Positions 45,068-54,002 of a stretch of DNA of 64,000 bases are shown piece by piece. The notes beneath the pieces are model-generated. The model searched no databases. It saw only the letters and a list, made by a program, of their open reading frames with translations, and was not told the origin of the DNA. The DNA comes from Rhizobium sp. 16-449-1b (GTDB lineage: Bacteria > Pseudomonadota > Alphaproteobacteria > Rhizobiales > Rhizobiaceae), in the NCBI RefSeq assembly GCF_017741935.1, contig NZ_JAGHMH010000004.1, positions 186,001 through 250,000 on the forward strand, given 5' to 3'. Each line of letters opens with the position of its first letter. The first letter of the stretch is position 1. Made by a program: the position numbers and the translations under genes.

Positions 45068-47494
45068 ATGCGGAACGTTGCATCTGAGACGAACGGCAGC
45101 ATGCCGCTTCAAACATTCAAGGCCGCGTTCAAGTCCGTGGCAGCGTTCTATGGTCGACCAAGCTCCGATACGGTGCTCTTCTCCGGCCTTCCGGATGAGA
45201 TCACCGAATCGCTTGAGGGCGATGACGTCGAGCAGATGGCCGAGCGCATCGGCCTTCAGGTCATCAAGCATCCGGAGCGCGATTGCCGGCTGGGCAATTT
45301 CGATTGTCCCGCCATCGTCGCCTTCGCCGATGGCGGCGTGCTCCCGCTTTTGGAGATGGCCGAGGACGGCTCTTATATCACCGACATCGTTCCCGTCGCC
45401 GGCGTTTCCTCGCGTCTGTCGCGCGAGGATCTGATTGCGCTGAAGCCCGAGACGGCTTTCGCCTTCACGCTCTATTATCAGAACGCCTCGGAAGAAGCGC
45501 TTGTCGGTAATGCCGTCGAGATCGAAAAGCGCCATTGGCTGGCAACGACGCTGGCGCCTTACTGGCGCACCTATGTCCGCGTCATGGTGGCGGCGCTCTT
45601 CATCAATCTGATCGCGCTCGGCTCGCCGCTGTTTACGATGAACGTCTATGACCGCGTTCTGCCCAACAAGGCGATCCCGACGCTATGGGTTCTGGCCGCC
45701 GGCATCACGCTCGCCTATCTCTTTGATTTCCTACTTAAAACCGCGCGCTCCTCGCTGATCGATTATGCCGGCCGCAAGGCCGATCTGCGCCTGTCGCAGA
45801 TGCTGTTCGACAAGGTGCTGAACTCGACGCTGGCCTCGCGCCCGATGTCGACGGGCGAATATGCCAACCGCGTCACGCAGTATGAGTTCGTCCGCGAATT
45901 CTTCACGTCCAACACGATCGGCGTCATCATCGACAGCCTCTTCGTCTTCATCTTCCTTGCCGTCATCTACTTGATCTCAGGCTGGCTCGTCGTCATCCCC
46001 GCCGTCGCCTTCGTGCTCTCGGTCGTGATCGGTCTCTACGCCCAGGCCGCGATCGGCAAACGCATGGCGACCGCCGCCAACGAGGCCTCGCGCCGCCAGT
46101 CGCTGCTGGTCGAAACCATCTCGACGATTGAGACGCTGAAGAGCCTGCGCGCCGAAGCCACCATGCTGCGCCGCTGGCAGGAACTGACGAAATATTCCAG
46201 CCGCACCAGCGAAGAAATCAAGCACGTCTCCACCAACGCCATCAACATGACCATGTTCGTGCAGCAGATGGTGAGCGTTCTGATCGTCATCGCCGGCACC
46301 TACGAGTTCTCCGAAGGCCGCATCGCCATGGGCGCGATCGTCGCGACCGTCATGCTCGCAAGCCGCGCCGGCGCGCCGCTCGGCCAGATCGCCATGACGC
46401 TAGCCCGCTTCCGCCAGGCCACCATGTCGCTGCGCATCCTCGACAAGATCATGGAACAGCCCGATGACCGCCCCTCGACGGTCGGCTTCGTCAATCGCGA
46501 GATTACCCGCGGCGCCTTCTCGTTCCAGGATGTCTCGTTCCAGTATCCGGGCTCGGATTATCCCGTCATCAACAAGCTGTCCTTCAACGTCAATCCGGGC
46601 GAGCGCATCGGCATCATCGGCCGCATCGGCTCCGGCAAGACCACGCTCGGCCGCCTGCTGGATGGCCTGTTTGCGCCCTCCGGCGGTCGTGTGCTGATCG
46701 ATGGTGTCGATATCCGCCAGTATCACATGGCCGAAGTGCGCGCCAATGTCGCCGTCGCCGGCCAGTCCTCCGATCTCTTCTCGGGAACGGTGAAGGAAAA
46801 CCTGCTGCTCGGCCGCGCCGACGCCACGGATGAGGACCTGCTTGAAGTCGCCCGCATGACTGGCGTCGACGAGTTCGTCGGCACCCATCCGCGCGGCTTC
46901 GACATGCCGGTTGGAGAGCGCGGCAGCAACCTGTCGAGCGGCCAGAAGCAGGCGCTCACCATCGCCCGTCTCCTGCTCACCCGCCCCAAGGTCGTGTTCC
47001 TCGACGAGCCCTCGGGCGCCATGGACCTCGCGACCGAGCGCAACCTGATTGCCCGTCTCTCCAAGGCCTTCGACCGCAAGACGACGCTGATCATCGCCAC
47101 CCATCGCTACAGCATGCTGGATCTCGTCGATCGCCTGATCGTTATCGACAAGGGTCGCATCATTGCCGATGGTCCGAAGCAGGCCGTCATCGAAGCCATG
47201 CAGCGCAAGCCCGGCGCACCCGCGGCGGCCGTGGCCCCGCAGGCCGTGGCCCCGCAGGCTGTGCCGGTCGCAAGGCAGGCTCCGGTCACGCCGGTCGCCA
47301 TGTCCGTCGCCCCGGTCACCTCAGTCGCCCCGGCGCCGGCGGGCTCCGCCGCCATGCCGGTCGCGCAAGTGGCAACCGCGGCTCCCGCCCACGCCCATCC
47401 GATCCCGGTTGCCTCCGTCGCCTCCGGCGCGCCCGTCGGCCCGGCGGCCGCCGCGAATGTCACGCCGATCGTTCCGGGGGTTAAGCTGTCATGA
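45068..47494 (+). CDS. type I secretion ABC transporter with inactive C39-like domain (LapB/HlyB type)
   Basis: An 808-residue exporter. Residues 15-140 form a C39-peptidase-like domain that lacks the catalytic Cys (FYGRPSSDTV where CG is expected), as in HlyB and LapB, so it docks substrates rather than cutting them. A six-helix membrane domain (about 165-440) and an ATPase follow, with Walker A GRIGSGKTT (near 519), signature LSSGQKQ (near 622) and Walker B VVFLDEPSGAMD (near 641). The last 95 residues are an unusual Ala/Pro/Val-rich tail (PVAQVATAAPAHAHP type). The stop overlaps the HlyD start by 4 bp. It should energise export of the unprocessed adhesin. Confidence 0.94.
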   Translation: MRNVASETNGSMPLQTFKAAFKSVAAFYGRPSSDTVLFSGLPDEITESLEGDDVEQMAERIGLQVIKHPERDCRLGNFDCPAIVAFADGGVLPLLEMAEDGSYITDIVPVAGVSSRLSREDLIALKPETAFAFTLYYQNASEEALVGNAVEIEKRHWLATTLAPYWRTYVRVMVAALFINLIALGSPLFTMNVYDRVLPNKAIPTLWVLAAGITLAYLFDFLLKTARSSLIDYAGRKADLRLSQMLFDKVLNSTLASRPMSTGEYANRVTQYEFVREFFTSNTIGVIIDSLFVFIFLAVIYLISGWLVVIPAVAFVLSVVIGLYAQAAIGKRMATAANEASRRQSLLVETISTIETLKSLRAEATMLRRWQELTKYSSRTSEEIKHVSTNAINMTMFVQQMVSVLIVIAGTYEFSEGRIAMGAIVATVMLASRAGAPLGQIAMTLARFRQATMSLRILDKIMEQPDDRPSTVGFVNREITRGAFSFQDVSFQYPGSDYPVINKLSFNVNPGERIGIIGRIGSGKTTLGRLLDGLFAPSGGRVLIDGVDIRQYHMAEVRANVAVAGQSSDLFSGTVKENLLLGRADATDEDLLEVARMTGVDEFVGTHPRGFDMPVGERGSNLSSGQKQALTIARLLLTRPKVVFLDEPSGAMDLATERNLIARLSKAFDRKTTLIIATHRYSMLDLVDRLIVIDKGRIIADGPKQAVIEAMQRKPGAPAAAVAPQAVAPQAVPVARQAPVTPVAMSVAPVTSVAPAPAGSAAMPVAQVATAAPAHAHPIPVASVASGAPVGPAAAANVTPIVPGVKLS

Positions 47495-48780
47495 AGAACA
47501 AGCACGACAACCCGCCCTTTCTCGCCCGCGCCATTCTCGGCCTCGTGGCGCTCGTCATCGCCAGCTTTGTTGCCTGGGCGGCGATCGCCAAGATCAACGA
47601 GATCGCCCGCGGCGAAGGCAAGGTCATTCCCGTCTCGAAGACGCAGATCATTCAGTCGTCGGAACCCGGCGTCGTCCAGCAGATCGCCGTCGTTCTCGGC
47701 CAGGTCGTGCGCAAGGGCCAGCTGCTGGTCCAGCTCGACAATACCACCACCACCTCGACGCTTGGTGAATCCGTCGCTAAGGCCCGCGCGCTCGGCGCCA
47801 AGGTGGCGCGCCTGAAGCTCGAGGAAGAGGGCAAGTACGACGAGCCCTACAATTGCCCTGAAGATATTCTGGCCGTCGCCAAGGAAGTCTGCGCCAACGA
47901 AGCCCAGCTTTTCGCCGCCGATCGCGCCAGCTACACCAACAAGCTCGGCGTGCTGAAGGAGCGCGTCCGCCAGCGCGAAAACGAGCTCAGCGAGGCGCAC
48001 GCCAATATCGACCGCCTGACCCAGAACATCGACGGCGCCCAGCGCCAGTACGACCTGATCAGCCCGCTCGCCAAGAAGAAGCTGGTCGCCGAGACCGAAG
48101 TGCTGAAGACCGAGCGCGATCTCACCGATCAGCAGGGCCAGCTCAAGGTCTATCAGGAAAGCATCGATCGCCTTCAGGCCGCCGTGCAGGAAGCCAAGCT
48201 GCAGCTCGGTGATCTTGCGCTTGAGCTGCGCCAGCAGGCGCTGACGGACAAGGCGCAAGCGCTGGCCGAGCTCTCCGTCGTCGACGAAACCGTGCGTGGC
48301 GCGTCCGATCGCGTCAAGCGCACCGATATCCGCTCGCCTGTCGATGGCATCGTCAACACGCTCGAGGTCAACACGATCGGCGCCTATGTCGATCCCGGCC
48401 GCGTCATCGCCGGCATCGTTCCGACGGCCGATACGCTGCTCGTCGAAGCCAAGATCTCGCCGCGCGACGTTGCCTTCATCCGTCGTGGCCAGCCGGCCAT
48501 CGTCAAGATCACGGCTTATGACTTCTCGATCTTCGGCGGCCTCGAAGGTATCGTCGAAAACATCTCGGCCGACAGTCTGGTGGAGAAGGAAAAGGGCGAG
48601 ACCTACTATCTCGTGCAGGTCAAGACCGACAAGTCGGAGCTCGCGCGCGACGGCAAGACCTATCCGATCATCCCGGGCATGGTTGCCTCGGTCGAGATCA
48701 TGACCGGCAGCAAGACCGTGCTCAGCTATCTCATGAAGCCGATCAACAAGGCGCGCACCGAAGCGCTGACGGAGCGCTGA
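47491..48780 (+). CDS. HlyD/LapC-type membrane-fusion protein
   Basis: A 429-residue periplasmic adaptor. One N-terminal transmembrane helix (13-35), a biotinyl-lipoyl-like half (VIPVSKTQIIQSSEPGVV), a long coiled-coil hairpin (about 105-290), the second half-motif (DIRSPVDGIVNTLEVNTIGAYVDPG in pieces) and a beta-barrel end follow the HlyD plan. It links the inner-membrane ABC protein to the TolC-like channel. It overlaps the ABC gene by 4 bp, and the next gene starts 2 bp after its stop. Confidence 0.94.
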   Translation: MKNKHDNPPFLARAILGLVALVIASFVAWAAIAKINEIARGEGKVIPVSKTQIIQSSEPGVVQQIAVVLGQVVRKGQLLVQLDNTTTTSTLGESVAKARALGAKVARLKLEEEGKYDEPYNCPEDILAVAKEVCANEAQLFAADRASYTNKLGVLKERVRQRENELSEAHANIDRLTQNIDGAQRQYDLISPLAKKKLVAETEVLKTERDLTDQQGQLKVYQESIDRLQAAVQEAKLQLGDLALELRQQALTDKAQALAELSVVDETVRGASDRVKRTDIRSPVDGIVNTLEVNTIGAYVDPGRVIAGIVPTADTLLVEAKISPRDVAFIRRGQPAIVKITAYDFSIFGGLEGIVENISADSLVEKEKGETYYLVQVKTDKSELARDGKTYPIIPGMVASVEIMTGSKTVLSYLMKPINKARTEALTER

Positions 48781-48782
48781 CC

Positions 48783-49442
48783 ATGCTGATCGTCAAGCCC
48801 GGAATTCAGGACGCAACCGATCTCGAGCCATCAGACGAGCAACTGCCCGCGATCGACGCCGAAGAGATCGAGCCGCGTTTCCGGGCTGTCGCGGGTCGTG
48901 GCGGCGAGCGTCGCGGCATCCGGCTGGAGCGCATCTATTGGGACGGCCTCAGCCGCATGTCGGCCTCCGGCAAGATGTCGACCGCCGATCTCGTGCATTA
49001 TACCGCCTCGCAGATGCCGGAATCCGGCAATCTCGCCTCTCTGCTGCGCGTGCTGAGCTTGAAATGGGCGCTGCGCCGGCTGGATACGGTCGAGGACATT
49101 TCCTCGCTCGCCAATGTCAACGCCATCATCCAGGCCTCGCCATCGCCGGCGATCCTTTTGACGCATGAGAAGAAGGTGCAGCTCTTCAACGACGCCTTCC
49201 TGTCGATGCTGCGCCAGCGCCTGCCGCTCGGCGATCTCGCGCAGCTCACCAAGAGCCTGCGGTTCTCGATCGACACCCAGATCGAGGAAGCCATCGCCAC
49301 CCTGTCGCGCAACAAGGGCAAGACGCTGGCGACAGGCTTCACCATCACCGTCGGCACCCAGACCATGAAGGGCCAGATCAACCTGGCATTGGCGCCGACG
49401 CACGAAAAGTCGATGCTGATCGGCTACATCTCCCGCTACTGA
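48783..49442 (+). CDS. ribbon-helix-helix (RHH_4) protein fused to a PAS-like domain
   Basis: A 219-residue protein. After an acidic leader, residues 43-100 (GIRLERIYWDGLSRMS, then NLASLLRVLSLKWALRRL) match the RHH_4 ribbon-helix-helix domain, a DNA-binding fold. Residues 112-219 resemble a PAS sensor (AIIQASPSPAILLTHEKKVQ, FNDAFL, later GYISRY). It is the last gene of the secretion operon, only 2 bp behind the HlyD gene, so it is surely co-transcribed. A sensor-regulator translated together with the exporter could report on secretion or control adhesin transcription. I know no characterised protein of this form; the function is inference. No membrane segment. Confidence 0.8.
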   Translation: MLIVKPGIQDATDLEPSDEQLPAIDAEEIEPRFRAVAGRGGERRGIRLERIYWDGLSRMSASGKMSTADLVHYTASQMPESGNLASLLRVLSLKWALRRLDTVEDISSLANVNAIIQASPSPAILLTHEKKVQLFNDAFLSMLRQRLPLGDLAQLTKSLRFSIDTQIEEAIATLSRNKGKTLATGFTITVGTQTMKGQINLALAPTHEKSMLIGYISRY

Positions 49443-49448
49443 TCCATC

Positions 49449-49841
49449 TTAATCCTCGGAACGCCCCGCCGCATCCCGGTCGCGCTCGTACCGATGCTTC
49501 AACGGAAACGCCGGAAGCCACCCCTCGCGGCGGATGGTCCACAGCTCATAGGTCGGCTGAAACTGATCCTTCTGATCAAGCGACCCGAGATTGACCTCGA
49601 CCTCATCGCCGCTCCGCCCAAACACCGGCGACCCACAGCGCGGACAGAAGAACCACCCATTATACTCCCCCGTCTCTCCCTCGACCCGCACCGCATCCTC
49701 GGGAAAGATCGCAGACGCATGAAACAGCGCCCCATGATGCTTGCGGCAATCCATGCAATGACAGATGCCGACCCGATAGGGCGCACCGGATACAGTCAAA
49801 CGAACGCGGCCGCAGAGGCATCCTCCGGTAATTTCGCTCAT
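49449..49841 (-). CDS. GFA-family zinc-binding protein
   Basis: This 130-residue protein has the GFA fold's zinc cysteines: GGCLCG, CHCMDC and FCPRCG. The family is named for glutathione-dependent formaldehyde-activating enzyme, but most members, this one included, have no proven reaction. Convergent with the secretion operon (6-bp gap). Confidence 0.88.
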   Translation of the reverse strand: MSEITGGCLCGRVRLTVSGAPYRVGICHCMDCRKHHGALFHASAIFPEDAVRVEGETGEYNGWFFCPRCGSPVFGRSGDEVEVNLGSLDQKDQFQPTYELWTIRREGWLPAFPLKHRYERDRDAAGRSED

Positions 49842-49931
49842 TGCGTCTCTCCTCCGTCAGCGAATGTTTCAGGCAAACGGCAGCGTAGCTCAAAAGTTTC
49901 AGGGGAGGGCACGTTTCACCTCTGTAAAGAT

Positions 49932-49990
49932 ATTCACCCATGTGGTTGACTATCAGTCGGATATGGATATATTCAACCACATGGGTGAAT
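49932..49990. promoter_or_regulatory. 18-bp perfect inverted repeat enclosing the ArsR promoter
   Basis: ATTCACCCATGTGGTTGA (49932-49949) and TCAACCACATGGGTGAAT (49973-49990) are exact reverse complements with a 23-bp spacer. A -35 TTGACT (49946-49951) and -10 TATATT (49968-49973) with 16-bp spacing lie between and within the arms. The right arm ends three bases before the ATG. Repressor binding would cover the whole promoter. Confidence 0.9.
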
Positions 49991-49993
49991 GAA

Positions 49994-50317
49994 ATGGATG
50001 AAGACGCACTGTCACGGATATTGAAGGCCGCGGGGGATACCACGCGGCGGCAGATCCTGACGCTCCTCGTGCAAGAGGGGCCTCTCAGGGTGACGGGGCT
50101 CGCTGCTCATTTCGACATGTCCCTGAATTCCGTCTCCAAGCACATCAAGGTTCTGGAGGAGGCGGGGCTGGTCACCCGGCGTACTTTGGGCCGCGAGCAT
50201 TTTATTGCCTCGGAGCTTGAACCGCTGAAACTGACGGAAGACTGGTTCGCGCAACTGAAGTCGATATGGGAGCTGCGCCTGACGGCGTTGGAAGAGTTAC
50301 TCGTTTCAAAGGAGTGA
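49994..50317 (+). CDS. ArsR-family regulator (SRPBCC-linked type)
   Basis: A 107-residue winged-helix protein (ILKAAGDTTRRQILTLLVQEG, LAAHFDMSLNSVSKHIKVLEEAGLV). It has no metal-binding cysteines, matching the ArsR subgroup paired with AHSA1/SRPBCC proteins. ATG 49994 is the first start clear of the operator arm. The downstream SRPBCC gene begins 4 bp after its stop. It most likely represses its own operon through the 18-bp inverted repeat. Confidence 0.9.
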   Translation: MDEDALSRILKAAGDTTRRQILTLLVQEGPLRVTGLAAHFDMSLNSVSKHIKVLEEAGLVTRRTLGREHFIASELEPLKLTEDWFAQLKSIWELRLTALEELLVSKE

Positions 50318-50321
50318 AGTC

Positions 50322-50750
50322 ATGTCCGAACTTGAACTGACGGTAAGCCGCAAGATCGCCGCCTCGCGCGAGAAGATTTTCAACGCCTGGCTCTCGCCAA
50401 CAGCGCTGGCGAAATTCATGAAGACGCCTTCAGGCAATTTCGACGCCCGAGATGTCACCACCGATCCGGTCAAGGGCGGCCGCTTCATGATCGTGATGGT
50501 CACGCCCGACCGCGAGATCCCGCATTCCGGCACCTATCTCGAAGTCGATCCCTATTCGCGCCTGTCCTTCACCTGGGAATCCCCGCATTCGCTGGATGAC
50601 AGCGTCGTCACCATCGATCTCAAGGAGATCGGCCCTGACGCGACCGAGCTGACGCTGAAGCAGGTGAAGTTCCGCAGCGAAAGCGCCCGCGACGGCCATA
50701 TCCAGGGCTGGACCTCGATCCTCGGCGAACTCGACAAATATCTCGGCTGA
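50322..50750 (+). CDS. SRPBCC (AHSA1-like) domain protein
   Basis: A 142-residue START-like protein (VSRKIAASREKIFNAWLSP, GGRFMIVM, SGTYLEVDPYSRLSFTWE). Such proteins bind hydrophobic ligands in a deep cavity and are regularly encoded with an ArsR regulator. No ligand can be assigned. Confidence 0.88.
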   Translation: MSELELTVSRKIAASREKIFNAWLSPTALAKFMKTPSGNFDARDVTTDPVKGGRFMIVMVTPDREIPHSGTYLEVDPYSRLSFTWESPHSLDDSVVTIDLKEIGPDATELTLKQVKFRSESARDGHIQGWTSILGELDKYLG

Positions 50751-50765
50751 ACCCGGGGACCGACG

Positions 50766-50800
50766 TGAAAAAGCCGCCGGCTATGCAGCGCCGGCGGCTC
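50766..50800 (-). terminator. terminator shared by SRPBCC and cysteine peptidase genes
   Basis: AGCCGCCGGC (50772-50781) pairs with GCCGGCGGCT (50790-50799). On the minus strand the stem is followed by TTTTT, so it mainly ends the peptidase gene. Confidence 0.8.
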
Positions 50801-50868
50801 CATTTCGCTTCGGTATCGAAGCGGGATGCGAGAGGAGGCCAGCCCCGGCCCTCGCCATTGCCTTCAGA

Positions 50869-51870
50869 TCAGAAGGCAACACCTTCGCCAGGCGCGACCT
50901 TTTCGATCGGCATGGCAGATGCCATCTGGCTGCCGCCAACGCGCGAGCCGTGCAGGTAGCCCTTGCCGCCGGCGATCGAATAGAGCGGCATGTAGTCGGG
51001 CAGGCGGCTGTCGGCGAGAACCTCGTCGCGCATGTTGTCGAGAATATAGTGGTTCCCGCCGGCCGAGACCGAGAGAACGGCGTGGTAGAAATGGCGCTTC
51101 TGGTCGAAGAGAACGACGATCGCCATGTCCTTCAGATCGACGCCTTCGGCATTGAGCGCCGCCATCTTCAGGATCGCGAAATCCTCGCAATCGCCCTGCT
51201 GGCGCTTCAGCGTCTCGGAAGGCGTCGCCCAGTAATCGGCGACCTTGTAGGTATCGATGTCGCGGGCGTAGCGGATCGTGTGGTTGATCGTGGTGTTGAT
51301 CGCGTTCATCTTGTCGCGCAGCGATGCCTGCGAGGTCTTGGCGAAAGATGCCTTGACCGCGCTGACGGCCTCCGTGCACTTGCCCGCGCCGCAGGAAATG
51401 GCGGTGCCGCTGGTCATTTCGTCCAGCGAAGGCGCCAGCCGCTTCAGGGCTGCCAGGCGCTTGAAGGGGATCGCCACCGATCCGAACACGCCGCCATCAT
51501 CGGGGCGCGCGGCGATCGAGGGGCGGGTTGCCGGCTTTACGGATGCCGTGGTCTCGGGGCTGAACGCGGCAGCCGCAACTGGCGCCGGCGTCTTCAGGGC
51601 CGCGAGATCGATCGAGCCGAAAGCCTGCGCGAGGCCGCGTCCGGCGAGCGTGACGAGGCGCGCCATGCCGCCGACGCTGACGGCGCTTGCCGCCTGCTCG
51701 GCAATGCTTGCCGAAATATAGCTGGAGTATGATGCGCCGTATGCTTCTGTATTATAAAGAACAGAAGCCGATGCGTGATTGTAAGAAAAAGAAGAAAATG
51801 CCGAAAGAAGTGCGATAAAAGCGATTTTGTTTGTTTTTGTTCTTTTGGTCACGGGACTTAATTTCTCCAC
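50869..51870 (-). CDS. periplasmic transglutaminase-like cysteine peptidase (BTLCP/LapG superfamily)
   Basis: A 333-residue protein with an N-terminal export signal (IAFIALLSAFSSFSYNHASA), an Ala/Pro-rich linker (40-150) and a BTLCP domain (170-310). The catalytic triad is visible: QGDCEDFAILK (Cys), FYHAVLSV (His) and YILDNMRD (Asp). The same triad occurs in LapG, which cuts giant adhesins from the cell surface in Pseudomonas. A giant adhesin with its exporter lies 2-22 kb away, making it a candidate substrate. Against this, rhizobia encode several BTLCP proteins of unknown role, and the linker is absent from LapG. The first codons are AT-rich compared with the rest of the gene. Confidence 0.85.
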   Translation of the reverse strand: MEKLSPVTKRTKTNKIAFIALLSAFSSFSYNHASASVLYNTEAYGASYSSYISASIAEQAASAVSVGGMARLVTLAGRGLAQAFGSIDLAALKTPAPVAAAAFSPETTASVKPATRPSIAARPDDGGVFGSVAIPFKRLAALKRLAPSLDEMTSGTAISCGAGKCTEAVSAVKASFAKTSQASLRDKMNAINTTINHTIRYARDIDTYKVADYWATPSETLKRQQGDCEDFAILKMAALNAEGVDLKDMAIVVLFDQKRHFYHAVLSVSAGGNHYILDNMRDEVLADSRLPDYMPLYSIAGGKGYLHGSRVGGSQMASAMPIEKVAPGEGVAF

Positions 51871-52080
51871 TTGTTGGGAGAAATGTACCGATCAGCCATA
51901 AATATCGGGTTTGGAAGCGTAGATAACTTAGAACGAAGTTATCCGCTCAAAAAAGCTGAAAATTTTAGCTTTTCCGTCAACCAAGTTTGGGGGAAGGGTT
52001 TGCTTTCGCCAGATGCCTATGCAGATATGAAGCCGCGAAATGGCCGCTATAGACGGCCTGATTAGGGTTTGGGGGAAGCA

Positions 52081-53313
52081 GTGATCGTTGACGGCAGGGA
52101 TGAGGCGCGTGGCGCGAATGGTTTACGCGGCGCCCTTCGTGGAGCCCGCAAGGGCGCGCAAGCCGCACGATCGCTCCTGCTTCTCTCCGTCGTCCTATCC
52201 TGCACGGCGCTGACGGCCTGCCAGTCCGACGTTGACGGCATCGCCAGGAACGTCAAGACCAACGATATCAAGCCGCCGTCGAGCGACGTCGAGGAAAGCT
52301 TCGGCGAAAACGGCGCCGAGATCACTCTGCTGATGCAGAAGGGCTCGAACGGGCTCTTCGAAGGCCCGTCGCGCGATGTCAGGGATGCCGCGGCCCTCGG
52401 CATCGGCGAACTCGGCGCCAACCAGGCCTTCGTCAAGGTGATCGATGTCGCAAGCCCTGCCGCAGCATCCGCCGCGGTGGCCGCCGCCAAGTCCAGAAGC
52501 TCGGCGATCCTCATCAGCTATTTGCCGCCGGCGACCACGGCGGCTGTCGCCGCCATGCCATCCGACCAGCGCCCGCCGCTCCTCAATCTTGGCCAGCCGG
52601 TGCCGGCAACATCCGGCAATGTCTACAATCTCGCATCGAGCGAGACCGACAGCGCGCTGGAAGGCCTGCGCACAGCCGCTGCCAGCGGCCACAAGAAGGT
52701 CGTCGTCTTCGCCCAGCGGGATCTCCCGCAAACTGCCGATCTCAGGCTGGCCGACGCCATCCGTACCTCGGGCGGCACCTTTCTCGGCATCACCAGATAT
52801 GACCTGACGGATGCAGCGGCCGCAGCCGCCGTTGGGACGGCCAAGCCGCAGCTGCAGCAGGCCGATACGGTCCTCATCCTCGGCCGCACGGCGATCACCA
52901 CCACAATCGAAGGCGCCATCAAGGCCGGCGGCCAGAGCAATCTCAATTTCATCGGCACCAGCGCCTGGCCGCCGCAGACCTACCGCGAACCGACCGCCAA
53001 CGGCACGCTGATCGCCATGGTCGAGCCCGAGGCCACTTCGCTGATCTCGGAGCGCTACCAGCGCCACTACAAGCGGCCGCTCTCGGCCGATGCCGCCTAT
53101 GGCTATGACGCCATCGCCATCGCGTCGGGCATCATCCGCACCAAGGGCCCGACGGGCGTCAACGCCGAGACGCTGACCAGCAAGGTCGGCTTCCGCGGCG
53201 TCACCGGCCTCTTCCGCCTGTCGCCATCGGGCCAGGTCGAGCGCCGCTTGAGCCTCTACGCCATCGGCGGCGGCAAGCTCAACGTGCTCGCCGCCGCGCC
53301 GGCTTCGTTCTAA
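52081..53313 (+). CDS. lipoprotein with periplasmic-binding fold (penicillin-binding-protein activator-like)
   Basis: About 410 residues. After a 25-residue charged leader comes a hydrophobic stretch ending in LTAC, a lipobox. The mature part has the two-lobed Peripla_BP_6 fold (ITLLMQKGSNGLFEGPSRDVRDAA; SAILISYLPPA; AYGYDAIAIA), as in LivJ-type binding proteins and LpoA-like activators of peptidoglycan synthases. No ABC transporter genes are adjacent, which favours a cell-envelope activator role. GTG 52081 follows GGGGGAA; a TTG at 52069 is possible. Confidence 0.82.
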   Translation: MIVDGRDEARGANGLRGALRGARKGAQAARSLLLLSVVLSCTALTACQSDVDGIARNVKTNDIKPPSSDVEESFGENGAEITLLMQKGSNGLFEGPSRDVRDAAALGIGELGANQAFVKVIDVASPAAASAAVAAAKSRSSAILISYLPPATTAAVAAMPSDQRPPLLNLGQPVPATSGNVYNLASSETDSALEGLRTAAASGHKKVVVFAQRDLPQTADLRLADAIRTSGGTFLGITRYDLTDAAAAAAVGTAKPQLQQADTVLILGRTAITTTIEGAIKAGGQSNLNFIGTSAWPPQTYREPTANGTLIAMVEPEATSLISERYQRHYKRPLSADAAYGYDAIAIASGIIRTKGPTGVNAETLTSKVGFRGVTGLFRLSPSGQVERRLSLYAIGGGKLNVLAAAPASF

Positions 53314-53460
53314 GCGAGCAACATTTCCCTGACAGCACTTCGCCTTTGGCCTGCAAAGGGCAAGTTCGGCGTGAATTGTAGATGTAAATTCTTCGCGCAC
53401 AGATTGACGGCGGCGCGATGTATTGCTCATCTCGTCTTATAGATATGAGGGGATTTCATC

Positions 53461-53916
53461 ATGCGTACTGGCGCGAATTTTCTATGGTTCATACTTGGCG
53501 GATGGGCATTGGCACTGATGTGGTGGTTCGCCGCCGCACTGATGACTATTTCAATCATCGGCTTGCCGTGGGCGCGCGCCTGCTGGGAGATCGGCTTGCT
53601 TAGCCTTTGGCCCTTCGGACGGGATGTCGTATCGCATGCTGAACTTACCGGCAAAAGCAGCGCCGGGCTGACACTATTTCGATTGATCGCAAACATCATC
53701 TGGCTGCCATTCGGCGTCATGCTGGCGATCTCTCATGTGCTGCATGGTTGCCTGATGTTCGTGACGATCATCGGCATTCCGCTCGGCCTCCAGGACTTCA
53801 AGCTTGCGGGCATCTCGCTGTTTCCCGTTGGCAAGCGCGTCGTCACCAAGGAGCTGATGGCCGCGGCGCGCTCCGCCAATGCGCAGGCGCAACTCGCGGC
53901 CCTTCGGCAGGGCTGA
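53461..53916 (+). CDS. YccF-family inner-membrane protein
   Basis: A 151-residue protein with two YccF repeats, each with a long hydrophobic helix and IGLPWA / IGIPLG turns followed by LWPFGRDV / LFPVGKRV. YccF proteins are small inner-membrane proteins of unknown function. The ATG at 53461 follows GGGGA. Confidence 0.9.
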   Translation: MRTGANFLWFILGGWALALMWWFAAALMTISIIGLPWARACWEIGLLSLWPFGRDVVSHAELTGKSSAGLTLFRLIANIIWLPFGVMLAISHVLHGCLMFVTIIGIPLGLQDFKLAGISLFPVGKRVVTKELMAAARSANAQAQLAALRQG

Positions 53917-54002
53917 TCGCGATCGATCAACGTTGCTGGTCGGGCGGCGGAGATCGCATCCCGCCGCCAGCCTTGTTCTGACCTATGCCAACGGCCGCCC
54001 GA

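Noticed and set aside
51871..52065. Open frame of 64 codons and an AAAAGCT/AGCTTTT inverted repeat between peptidase and lipoprotein genes
   Set aside because: The frame lacks a ribosome site and conserved look; the repeat is short in AT-rich DNA and is more likely promoter sequence.
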